64,000 bases of DNA from Tipula vernalis (lineage: Eukaryota > Arthropoda > Insecta > Diptera > Tipulidae): the NCBI GenBank assembly GCA_958295665.1, contig OY282560.1:85908311-85972310 (forward strand). The letters are read 5' to 3'. Under the pieces are notes generated by a model. It ran no database searches, was not told the DNA's origin, and saw nothing but the letters and a program-made list of their open reading frames with translations. This document shows, piece after piece, positions 1 through 9,636 of this stretch; positions within the stretch are counted from its first letter, which is position 1; each line of letters starts with the position of its first letter. The translations under genes and the position numbers were made by a program.

Positions 1-304
1 CTAGGTACAAGCAAATATATTCATACGTTGTATTTTATGGCAAACAACAAAGCGAACAAAATAATTGGTACTAAGTAGATTGATCCTTTAGTAGATCAAG
101 AGGAAAAGATTGAAGTGTGTAGCACTCTTATACTTTCCTATCAATTTCAATTTCGCTTTCTTCTTTTATTAAATAGTGAGCAATTGCTATATTATTGTTT
201 CTTTGAATCATTTTATACACAACTTTTTGAGTTTTTTGGCTTTATCAAACTTCACTTTTGACAAATAATTGTAAGTTAAACAAACGAAAATTCGCTAAAA
301 CATT
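1..304. other. AT-rich non-coding flank
   Basis: No reading frame, RNA gene or repeat is recognised. The stretch is AT-rich and ends where the first MITE copy begins. Confidence 0.6.
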
Positions 305-553
305 GGGTGCGTCCGAAATGCGAATTTAAATGCACATTTTTTAAAATGCGCATTTGCATAAAATTAAATTTCTCTATAATCATTAAATTAATTGATTTTC
401 GACAACTCTGAATTGATAAATCGATAATTATGATTAATTTAAATATAAATTGATATCAATCAACATGTTAAAAATGCACATAAAAACTACATCGCATGTA
501 GTTGTTTGAAATGTGTCTTCGCTAAATGCACATTTTCCATTTCGGACGCACCT
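305..553 (-). mobile_element. MITE copy A of a palindromic family
   Basis: Starts with GGGTGCGTCCGAAAT and ends with the complement ATTTCGGACGCACCT, about 249 bp, with no coding capacity. Its interior order is reversed relative to copies B, C and D, so it lies in the opposite orientation. Centred motifs such as ACTACATCGCATGTAGT give it a hairpin character. It is a non-autonomous DNA transposon by structure. The three bases ATT separate it from copy B. The exact target duplication is ambiguous because the inverted ends and flanks share letters. Confidence 0.8.
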
Positions 554-556
554 ATT

Positions 557-809
557 GGGTGGGTCCGAAATGGAAAATGTGCATTTAGCGAGGACACATT
601 TCAAAAAATTATATGCCATGTAGTTTTTATGTGCATTTTTAACACGTTGTTTGATGTCAATTTATCTTTTATTGAATCATATTAATCGATTTTTTTAATC
701 CAGAGTTGTCCAATTTTAATTAATTTATTGATTTTAATAAAATCTAATTTAATCCAAAAATGCGCATTTTCAAAAATGTGCATTTAAGTATGCAGTTCGG
801 ACGCGCCCC
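557..809 (+). mobile_element. MITE copy B
   Basis: Second copy of the GGGTGCGTCCGAAAT family, about 253 bp, in the orientation opposite to copy A and separated from copies A and C by only three bases on each side. The right end GGACGCGCCCC has diverged slightly. No coding capacity. Confidence 0.8.
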
Positions 810-865
810 ATTGGGTGCGTCCGAAACAGAAAGTGTGCATTTAGCGAAGACACATTTAAAAAAAC

Positions 866-3366
866 TACACCTAATTCTGTTTTTACACGATTTTGAATTA
901 ACACGGTTGAAAAAAAAAAAAAAAAACTTTTTGCACGTTCTAATTTGATATAGCACGGTTAATTTTTTTAACACTAAATGTACATATGTATGTATGTATA
1001 TTGTATATGAAGGAGATAAATAAACGTACAAAGCAATTGTCTTATTTCGTATTTTTACGGGGTTTCCCTTAAATTGTTCATACATTTTGATTTTGGCTTT
1101 TGTCAGTCATTTTGTGTTGGTTATTCGAATTAGACAGTCAGACAATTGTAATATTTCGTTGTTGTGAGTAAATTTTAAAACTTAATTAGTGTTTTAATAA
1201 AAATAAAGTGGTCATACACATTGATTAAATTGTTGTTCGTGTGTTTAATTAATACATAATGTCGCAAAAAAATAATCAAAAATTGAAAAGAAAGGGAATA
1301 TCTTTAGAAATTAAAATAGAAATTTTAGACCGCCTCGCAAAAGGGCAGGGTTCTACGTCTGTGGGTAAAATTTATGGGTTTAATGAAGCTACCATAAGAA
1401 CAATTAAAAGAAATGAAACTACGATTAGGCAGGCTGTATCTTTCGGAACAAAAACAAGTGCGAAAACGTCATCATATACCAGAGACGTTATTAAGGTTAA
1501 AATGGAAAAGGCTCTTATATTGTGGATAGAAGATCATAACCAAAAACGGGTGCCAATAGATGGCAATACTATCAAACATAAAGCTATCCGGATTTACAAC
1601 CAAATAAAAGAACAGGAGCCTGGTACATCGGCCCAGATAACTGAAAACGAGAAATCTCTATTTTCGGCAAGCACGGGATGGCTAACTGGATTTTTAGGTA
1701 GACACGCTTTACATAACATCCAAATAAAAGGAGAAATTGCATCAGCGGATGACTCGGCTGCTAAGGAATTTCCCCCTAAATTGGAAAAAATTATACAGGA
1801 AGGTGGATACACATCAGACCAAGTTTTCAACGCTGATGAAACTGGTCTCTTCTGGAAGAGAATGCCTAGCCGAACCTATATCTCAAAATCTGAGAAAAGC
1901 GCTGGAGGGTTCAAGGCAGCGAAAGACCGCATCACATTTTTATTTTGTTGCAACGCTTCGGGAGATCGCATTACAAAGCCATTGCTTATCAATCGAGCTC
2001 TTCGTCCACGAGCAATGAAAGGGGTTGATTTAAATAAATTGCCAGTGCACTGGAGATCTAATAAAAAGGCGTGGATGACAGCGGGAATGTTTACAGAATG
2101 GTTCAACAGTTTGTTTATCCCTGAAATACGTAGGTACCTCGAGGACAAAGGTCTGCCGTTTAAAACTTTGTTGATTGTTGACAACGCGCCCGGCCATCCA
2201 TCAGATTTGTCTCACCCAGATATTAAAGTTGTATTTTTACCTCCCAATACAACATGTTTGATCCAACCACTTGATCAGGGTATCATAGCGACCTTTAAGT
2301 CGTACTACATTAAGCGCACGTTCCAGCATATTCTAGATGCAATGGAGAATGATAAGGCGCTTACAGTAACTGAGACCTGGAAGAAATTCAGCATAATGGA
2401 CTGCATAAAACATGCCGTTATGGCGGTATCTGAAATACGGCAAACAACTCTGAATGCTTGTTGGAAAACACTTTGGCCAGCGTGTGTAAAGGGTGAAAAT
2501 CCCGCATCGCCAGATACAGCTGAAATTCATTTAGATATCGTTAACATAGCCCGTGCCATTGGGGGTGAAGGTTTTGTTGATTTGGCAGTAGAAGAGATTG
2601 CGGAGTTGACAGCAGACAAAGTTCTCAGCGAAGAGGAAATACTAACGGTGGCATTAGCGAATGTTGAGTCGAAAGAAAGCAGCGATGAGGACGAAATTAC
2701 TTCATTAACTGCAAATGATATTCTCGAAGGCATTCAACAAGCCAATAAACTTGGCAATCATTTTTTCACAAAAGACCACATTGCTGAACGTGCTATACAA
2801 TTCCAACGGGATTTAAATGCTTGCATGGCACGTTATCAAGAATCCTATAAACAAATTAGAAACACCGGATCTCAAAGATTGATAATGGAATTTGTGGTTA
2901 AGTCACAGGAAAATGATGAACAGGTACACGAAGTTAACAAGGACACCTCAACATTGTGTACACTAGATATTTCCAGCGATGTCCCAAAGAAAACGTCACC
3001 GTTTATTGTCAGAAACCGACAGTGATTAAAACATTCGACAAATCCATTTTGATTTATTTTTTTAAACATAATGTACATACCTACTTACCTGAATTTGTGA
3101 TACATACATATTATTTTTAATATTCGATATATTTTTTAATATGTATACATACATATGAATGAATTTATGAAATAAATGATTGAATTACATAACCCTATGT
3201 TTATGAATTATAAAAAAAAAATTTTTTTTAAATATTTTTTGGAAGTTATTGTGGCTGTGGAACCAATCCCCTAATTTTCATATGCCCTTTGTATATTTTT
3301 ACACGATTTTTTTAACACGGCATTATTTTGGAACGTATCTACCGTGTAAAAACAGAATTAGGTGTA
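866..3366 (+). mobile_element. pogo/Tigger DNA transposon with TA duplications
   Basis: The element proper is 868-3364 (2497 bp). Both ends carry the same 22-bp inverted repeat without mismatch; it begins CACCTAATTCTGTTTTTA. TA dinucleotides flank it at 866-867 and 3365-3366, as expected for the IS630-Tc1-mariner superfamily. A subterminal motif ACACGATTTT followed by TAACACGG occurs near both ends in direct orientation and may be a transposase binding site (inference). The single gene occupies 1259-3025, and an AATAAA lies at 3171-3176. Perfect ends plus an unbroken frame suggest a young, possibly mobile copy. Confidence 0.95.
1259..3025 (+). CDS. pogo/Tigger family transposase (DDD), intact
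   Basis: This 588-residue protein should cut and paste its own element in the nucleus. Residues about 5-60 form a CENP-B/psq type helix-turn-helix (ISLEIKIEILDRLAKGQG), and residues 75-155 a second CENP-B-like DNA-binding domain ending in GWLTGFLGRH. The DDE_1 catalytic core follows, with the three acidic residues visible as D193 (NADETGLFWK), D308 (IVDNAPGHP) and D339 (QPLDQGI), the usual Tigger DDD spacing. The C-terminal 200 residues are acidic and less conserved. The first ATG was chosen because the helix-turn-helix begins directly after it; no stop or frameshift occurs. Length is close to that of TIGD/jerky-type proteins. It is a single-exon gene and AATAAA follows 146 bp after the stop. 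Regulation is not evident. Confidence 0.95.
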   Translation: MSQKNNQKLKRKGISLEIKIEILDRLAKGQGSTSVGKIYGFNEATIRTIKRNETTIRQAVSFGTKTSAKTSSYTRDVIKVKMEKALILWIEDHNQKRVPIDGNTIKHKAIRIYNQIKEQEPGTSAQITENEKSLFSASTGWLTGFLGRHALHNIQIKGEIASADDSAAKEFPPKLEKIIQEGGYTSDQVFNADETGLFWKRMPSRTYISKSEKSAGGFKAAKDRITFLFCCNASGDRITKPLLINRALRPRAMKGVDLNKLPVHWRSNKKAWMTAGMFTEWFNSLFIPEIRRYLEDKGLPFKTLLIVDNAPGHPSDLSHPDIKVVFLPPNTTCLIQPLDQGIIATFKSYYIKRTFQHILDAMENDKALTVTETWKKFSIMDCIKHAVMAVSEIRQTTLNACWKTLWPACVKGENPASPDTAEIHLDIVNIARAIGGEGFVDLAVEEIAELTADKVLSEEEILTVALANVESKESSDEDEITSLTANDILEGIQQANKLGNHFFTKDHIAERAIQFQRDLNACMARYQESYKQIRNTGSQRLIMEFVVKSQENDEQVHEVNKDTSTLCTLDISSDVPKKTSPFIVRNRQ

Positions 3367-3680
3367 CATGCCATGTAGTTTTTATGTGCATTTTTAACAT
3401 GTTGTTTGATGTCTATTTATATTTAAATGAACCATAATTATCGATTTATCAATTCAGAGATGCCGAAATTCAATTAATTTATGATTATGGAGAAATTTAA
3501 TTTTATGCAAAAATGCGCATTTTAAAAAATGTACATTTAAATTCGCATTTCGGACGGACGCACCCATTGTTTGTGATTTGATTTTAATTGGCGAGCAGAA
3601 AGGCTCTAGCTCCTACAATAGTTGGTTTTGAATTAACACATTGTCGTTAAAAGTAATTTTTGAAATAAGAAAATAAAAAT

Positions 3681-3931
3681 GGGTGCGTCCGAAATGGAAA
3701 ATGTGCATTTAGCAAAGACACATTTCAAAAAACTACATGCGATGTAGTTTTTATGTGCATTTTTAACATGTTGTTTGATGTCTATTTATACTTAAACTAA
3801 TCATAATTATCAATTTATCAATTCAGAGTTGTCGAAATTCAATTAATTTCAAGATTATAGAGAAATTTAATTTTATGCAAAAATGCGCATTTTAAAAAAT
3901 GTGCATTTAAATTCGCATTTCGGACGAACCC
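3681..3931 (+). mobile_element. MITE copy D, undisturbed
   Basis: Uninterrupted 251-bp copy of the GGGTGCGTCCGAAAT family in the same orientation as B and C; the right end reads CGGACGAACCC. It gives the reference layout: terminal inverted repeat, TGTGCATTTAGC motif, central ACTACATGCGATGTAGT palindrome and AT-rich right half with TGCGCATTTT near the end. No coding capacity. Confidence 0.85.
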
Positions 3932-4479
3932 ATTAAAATCAATTTTCATTTTTGCCAAGAACACTTCTCAAAGTACTGTTGTGACACAAGCTTCTCTTAA
4001 TATTTGACCAATTATATGATCAGGATGAAAACGATGTTGGCTTTAGTTCTACCACTTCGCACTAGGGTGACATACTGTCAAGTTATAAATTTTTAAACAA
4101 AAGCTCTGTTGAAGAAATGTTATATCATATTTATGTTAAATCCTCAATAAACAAAACTGAACAAAAAGTTCTTAACTGGCTGGACCAGTACCTTAAATTT
4201 TGTAAAATGCTTTTTTATTTAAAATACTGTCATGTTACTACATGTAATAAAATTAAAGAATTTTTAAAGTTTTGGGTATACGTTTGCTAATAATTTTCAG
4301 AATTTTTTAAAATTTTAAATCGAACGAATTAAAAATTTGTGACTACGAATATCGAAAACTTTGAAGTATTTTAAGAAAGAGAAGAGAAATTTAAGTATTT
4401 TCAATTTCCAATATTTAAGAATTCTAACAATTTTTTTAAATTTTAAAAGTTTTCAGACATTTAAGAATTAGAAGAAATA
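3932..4479. other. AT-rich non-coding spacer
   Basis: About 550 bp of AT-rich sequence between the last MITE and the Tc1-like element. No frame or repeat is recognised. Confidence 0.5.
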
Positions 4480-4753
4480 TACAGTTAATCAAAAAAGTAT
4501 TGGCACACCTTCATTTTTTTATATTTTTGCTTAAAAAAAAGTCGATCAATATAATTCAATACAATTTTTCATAATATATTTAGAAACGTATTCAGGTACA
4601 TCTTTATACTCAAACTTATTTCAAAATTTAAAAAAACAAAAGGAAAATAAAAAAAAAATAAACATAGATTCCTAAAATTATCTCAAAAAAGTAATGGCAC
4701 ATTTATAAACTTCTGATCAAATTTACTGCCACTTTTACAGTTATTGAAAATAT

Positions 4754-5828
4754 TTAGTATTTTATTGGTCCTCCTTTTGATTTCAAAACTGCTTGCAGGC
4801 GATTTTTCATACTGAGTACTAACTTTGCCAACTCTTCAGGACTGATTTTACTCCATTCTTCTAATAACGCTGATTTCAAAGTTTGTTTCGAGGATATTGT
4901 GTGTGTTCTGATACGTCTTTCCAATAAGTCCCAAACGTATTCTATTGGGTTTAAATCTGGAGATTGTGGTGGGGTATGCAACTGCTTGGGGATGTTATAA
5001 AGGCACCATTTTTTGACTATTTTTGATGTGTGTTTGGGGTCGTTGTCTTGTTGGAACATCTGACTTTTCTCATCTAATCCCATCTTTTTAATACTTTAAA
5101 TTAAATTTTCTTTTAAAATATTTAAATAAGCATATCTATCCATATTAGATTCAATAAAAACTAAATTACCAACCCCTGAAGAACTTATACACCCCCACAC
5201 CATCACGTTACCACCACCATGTTTGACGGTTGGAATAATATTTTCTTTATTAAATTCTGCATTTTTCTTTCTTCACACTTTGGAACGCCCATCTGAGCCA
5301 AAAATGTTATATTAGCTTTCATCGCTAAACACAACATTTTTCCAAAATTCGTCAGACTCATTTACATGATCACAATAAAAATGAAATGAATTCATATTTT
5401 TGTTCATTTACATGTCTCTCAGCAAATTTTTGGCGCTTCAAACTATTTATTTTTGAAATAAGTGTTTTTTTTCTCGCAGAACGTCCATGATAACAGGCTT
5501 GATAGAGCACATTTCTAATAGTTTGGGGATTTGATTTTTTTCCTGTTGATTGAAACATCTGTTGGCAGATTTTTGGTGCCGAATACTTGGGTTCTTTTTT
5601 TATGGTGTTCACGATAATCCGCTGTTCCTTGGGTGAAAATATTTTTGGTCGCCCAGACCGTCTTTCTGTGTGCAATGTAGCTGTCTTTCCAAACTTTATA
5701 ATTATATTTCTTACACTGGAATAGCTTCTTCCTATTATGGATCCAATCTCACGGTATGATTTCTTCTCTAAATATAATTTAATAATAAGTTTTCGCGTTT
5801 CTAAAGATATTTCCGTTCCTTTAGTCAT
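4754..5828 (-). pseudogene. Tc1-like transposase, frameshifted (DD34E)
   Basis: The N-terminal part (5828 down to about 5370) starts MTKGTEISLETRKL and carries paired helix-turn-helix domains, with YREIGSIIGRSYSSV and a GRPKIF hinge. The C-terminal part (5083 to 4754) has the second catalytic D in QQDNDPKHTS and the E in SPDLNPIEYVW. Between them the frame breaks: the motif CATGTAAATGA occurs twice, about 46 bp apart near 5370-5415, as if a short duplication caused the frameshift. Stop codons then interrupt the segment that should hold the first aspartate. Expected length is about 340 residues. The gene cannot make an active enzyme as it stands. It lies between the inner direct repeats of its element. 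Confidence 0.9.
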
Positions 5829-5992
5829 TCTAATTGTGATTTTTTAAAAAGAAAACCAAAAAATCATTAATTTTTATAAAATTTAATTTTTCTAACAAAC
5901 AACAAGCACAGGCCTACAGAAAGTTTTTACAAATAATTTTTAGCACAACTGAACTCTGCAATAACAATCGAAATAGTAATTCTGTGCCAATA

Positions 5993-6247
5993 CTTTTTTG
6001 ATGTTGTTTGTTCTTGATTTATTTTTTACCGTCCTACTTTACGCCTGGAGTAGCCAAATCGAGGACGGGCGGCTACAGATCCGTCTTTGAAAACCACCTG
6101 CACATTGCATTGCTTCATGCCAACCTGTAGTGCTGACATGAAAGGTGGGTCGGCCCATGGATTCTGCACTCTCAACAGGGGGTCATAGATGTGTTCATGT
6201 TCATCACCGATCGTAATCAGATGTTGAAAAATCCCTTTTTTGATGTT
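5993..6247 (-). other. Inserted GC-richer coding-like segment inside the Tc1 element
   Basis: A segment bounded by two copies of the 13-bp sequence CTTTTTTGATGTT. On the minus strand it reads as one open frame of about 69 codons ending in TAA at 6026-6028, and includes the peptide stretches GDEHEHIYDPLLRV and VVFKDGSVAARPRF. An AATAAA sits at 6018-6023, about 18 nt before the junction. Base composition is clearly GC-richer than the surroundings. I do not recognise the protein. The arrangement fits a 5'-truncated retrocopy of the 3' end of a gene, or a captured exon; there is no poly(A) tail. Transposase origin is unlikely because the Tc1 gene is already accounted for. Confidence 0.6.
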
Positions 6248-6424
6248 ATTTTTTCTCTTTACAAAACTTGTTGTTCAGGGAAAACCCCTATTACAAAAAC
6301 ACCACCCACACATTTTGCGAAAAGGTTATGCACATTTTTTGTGAACAATTTTATAAAATATATTTGAAAGTAGGTTATATGTTCAAGAAAACGTAGTGTG
6401 CCAATACTTTTTTGATTAACTGTA

Positions 6425-8216
6425 CGTAGTACGTATAGTATTTAAATTTTTGTATGAGCTTCAATTTTTTTTAAAATATTATAGAATTTCATTAATTTCA
6501 ATAATTTAAGGATTTTAAGAATTTTTAGGAATTTAAACGTTTAAAAATATTATAGAATCTTTATTTTTGTTGACATAATTAGCAAAATAATTTTGTAGCA
6601 CTTAAATATTTTGGGTGTAATAAGTAATATAAGTAATATGTTTTGGATCATGGTAAACTATTTCGCTCGATTTAAAATTAATTACCGAAACAAATTTCAA
6701 TTAAAAGTTTATGTCGCTAAAATCTAATAAAACCACGTTTTCCCTCATTTTATGTATTATAAATATTGACATAAAATTGTCCATATCCTTTATGCTATAT
6801 ACACGTACGCATACCAAGTTTATTTTGTATGCAGTCTACCCAACTTTTAGTATGAATGTATTATGTTCCCAAAAATAAAAACATCTGTCTGTTAAAAAAT
6901 AAAATAAATTTGATGTTTGTTGAAATTCAACTCGGAGCTAGAAGTGGTATGTAGTAGTTTTTAACTAAAAAGAAGGATCTTTTAATAATACAGATTTGAG
7001 TATGTACAAATAAAAAACAAAAACCATTGGTAATGTTACGTGGCAAGAGGAAATTTGGATTTTTCGAACATTATTACATAAAGAGGAAAACAAAAGGAAA
7101 ATATAAACGAAAAGGAACGATTTTATATTTAATATTGTGTTGAATGTTCATGATGATGATGATGGTGTATTGAACCCAAGAAATGCGCTCTCGTACTTTG
7201 CGCAGATGATCATTTATTTTAGTTACGATTTTTTTTTTTTTTTTTGTGAACGTGCGCTTCTTTGTTTTCTATATACATACATATTATGTATATATGTATC
7301 TTGTCGTTATTTACCCTCTTTGATATTAGATTTTTGTTTAGTTACACCAGAACAAAAATAAGAGAAAGACAAAATATGCAAACCTTCGACGATGAACACC
7401 TTCCGTCAAACATGCCCGATTTTATCTAAGCGAACAAATAGCCTTGTCTCAAGAAATCTAAAAAAAATATTTTTCAAGGAATTATTATTTTTTTTTATTT
7501 TCGCGAACTATTGATGTTTACAAATTTTGCGTTTTTTTTTTACTTATTGTATTCGTAAAATGTCTACCTGATGATTTTATTTTATTTGGTTTTAATTTTT
7601 TATACACATATGCTTGATTAAAGGTTTTATTAGTATTCCTCACAATGCATTGGTTTCTATCCGTTTATATCTTTTTTGTATGTACATATAGAAAAGGGAC
7701 CAACTATTTTCAGACAAAGTTACCTGTTAAATAATGTATTGTATAGCGAGTATGTACATATGTGCAGAGGTTAGTATAAGAAAAATGCTGTTGAAGTAGA
7801 AATGGATGTAAAGTCCTTGAAGAAATGTACAACTAAATTTGTTAAATCTTTTTTTATTATACATAGGTAGGTAGATTTTATTTGGTGTATTTCTAAATCA
7901 CAGATGTTTTAAATTATTTTAGTGGATCTGTTTAGCAAATTTGAATAAATGTTGTATGTAGTTGTTTTATTTAACAAAAAATAGTTAAACACAGGTGGGT
8001 AACTTGCCAGACGGAAGAAATTTTAGGTTGCATTAGTCAAAAATCGGCTTGATGGTTTTATTGTATGTATTTGCATTTTGAGTGTTTATTGGTTCAAATT
8101 TGTTTCTTTAATGAGCAAGGCAGGGACTTACAAAGCATTTAAGTACGTTTGGTTGATATAGAAAAACTTCCATAAATCGAGTCGCCATTTATCAAACTTG
8201 TTTGATTGATTTAGAG
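6425..8216. other. AT-rich non-coding stretch
   Basis: About 1.8 kb with simple repeats: a T run near 7229-7244 and ATACATACAT / TATGTAC tracts near 7270-7300 and 7680-7760. No gene or transposon end is recognised; the short open frames here are low-complexity and unsupported. Confidence 0.5.
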
Positions 8217-9636
8217 TTTTTTTTTTGCAATGTAATTAAGTATTAAATAATGTTTCATTTGGTATACAATTTATAAAATAATTCTCAGAATTTACATATA
8301 AAATAATTAATTTACTTTGTTGCAAAAGTATTTGTTTTACAAATTACTGTTGCAAAAATATTTGTGTTGGGTTTTAATAAAAAACGTTACTACTTAATAT
8401 TATTTTGTTTATTTTAATTCAATTTACTATTCAGTATGCCCAAATTTATTTAATATGACCTCATTTAGTCTTCTGGGTATGCTGTTAAATAAATTGGAAA
8501 TAAATTCTAGGGCTATTTTACTCTACACCTCAACAATCTCATCCCATAATTCTTGCTTGCTTCGTCCAACTCTATATGGTATATTTCGTTTCAAATAAGC
8601 CCAAACATTTTCTATAATGTTTAAATCCGGGCTTTGCGGTGGCCAATTTATGCGTTGTTGGTCCAAATCATTTAAAAACTTGGTCACAATAAATCCTTTA
8701 TGGGCAGGGGCATTGTCGTGCTGAAGAATAAAGTCAAGCCCAATCATTTTTGAACCAGCTACCACTACATCATTCAGCGGTTCCAAATAGCTCATTTAAT
8801 TGAATTTTCCAGACACCATTGCTAGTGGTCCTACTCCGAAGTTGGTTATACAACCCCAAACCATAATATTTCCTCCACCGCCTTGACGTTGTGTAGCATA
8901 AACACGACGTTTGTTTCCCTTTTCTGGCTCCGAATAATAAAATTTGCGACCCCAAGATCCGTCTAACGATACCGAAGATTCGTCAGTAAACAGAACGTTT
9001 CTCCAAAATCCGGGGGGCTTGTTCATATGCTGCTTTGCGAACAACAACCGTTTTATTTTATTTTGTTTTGAAATATAAAACTTTTTGGTGCATGTATAGG
9101 CCTTTACCCCGGCTTCTTTTAAACGACGAGAAATTGTAGAATGATGTATTTGGAGTTTTTCGTTGTCTTTTAAAGTTTTAGCGAAACCTCGTTGACTTAA
9201 ATGTCGATTTGTAAGCATACATCGAGTGATGTAAGCATTTTCTCTTGCAGTTGTTATTCTTGGTCGTTGGCGTACTCCAATATTTTGCACCGTTCCGTAA
9301 ATATTTTGTTTTCGAACTTGATACCAAAAGGTATTTTTATGGCACTTGTACTTTTTCGCCAGTTCTTCGGCTGAGATTCCCAAATTATATTCTGCCGCAA
9401 TTGCATTTTTAATGCTCACAACACAATGAAACTTGTAAAATTATTTTAAAATATGTATTTTTGAAAAACAAATGCTGAAACAGTTATTTCAATGCACCAT
9501 TTTTTGATTTTCTAACACAAATACTTTTGCAACAGAGTAAATTAATTATTTTATACGTAAATCCTGAATTTTTTTTTATAAATTGTATACTAAATGAAAC
9601 ATTATTAATACTTAATTAGATTGCAAAAAAAAAAAA
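8217..9636 (-). mobile_element. Tc1-like element with 118-bp inverted repeats
   Basis: The left arm, 8217-8334, and the right arm, 9518-9636, are long inverted repeats differing at few positions. Each runs from a T-rich outer end through TTTGCAAT.TAATTAAGTA to TTGCAAAAGTATTTG. That inner motif recurs at 8350-8364, suggesting repeated transposase binding sites. The arrangement recalls Bari-type long inverted repeats (inference). The outermost bases are homopolymeric, so the TA duplication could not be fixed. The element encloses one transposase frame on the minus strand. Confidence 0.85.
8427..9419 (-). pseudogene. Tc1-like DD34E transposase with two in-frame stops
   Basis: One uninterrupted reading frame of 330 codons except for a TAA at 8796-8798 and a TAG at 8523-8525; there is no frameshift. 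The N-terminus (residues 1-110) has the two helix-turn-helix domains, including GISAEELAKKYKCHKNTF and HHSTISRRLKEAGV. The catalytic core shows D146 (FTDESS), D235 (LQHDNAPAH) and E270 (PDLNIIENVW), with 34 residues between the last two, that is DD34E. GGGGNIMVWGC is the usual glycine-rich box. The true C-terminus appears to be GHTE before the stop at 8427-8429. Only point mutations separate it from a full-length protein, so it was inactivated fairly recently. Confidence 0.92.

Larger units (their letters stand above)
813..3565 (+). mobile_element. MITE copy C, split by the Tigger element
   Basis: The left part is 813-867 and the right part 3365-3565. Together they form one 254-bp MITE after removal of the inserted Tigger element and one TA. 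The break lies in the central ACTACATG.CATGTAG palindrome, so that palindrome supplied the TA target. The right terminus has an extra GGAC (CGGACGGACGCACCC). This nesting shows the Tigger arrived after the MITE. Confidence 0.85.
4480..6424 (-). mobile_element. Tc1-like element with IR/DR ends
   Basis: The element is 4482-6422, flanked by TA at 4480-4481 and 6423-6424. The 25-bp ends are perfect inverted repeats starting CAGTTAATCAAAAAAGTA. A second, inner copy of the core motif CAAAAAAGTA.TGGCAC lies at 4681-4700 on the left, and its complement lies at 5984-6002 on the right. This is the double-site (IR/DR) arrangement known from Sleeping Beauty-like elements. The inner-outer distance is about 195 bp on the left but 414 bp on the right. 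The right excess matches a 242-bp insertion bounded by a 13-bp direct repeat at 5993-6005 and 6235-6247. The transposase is degenerate. Confidence 0.9.
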
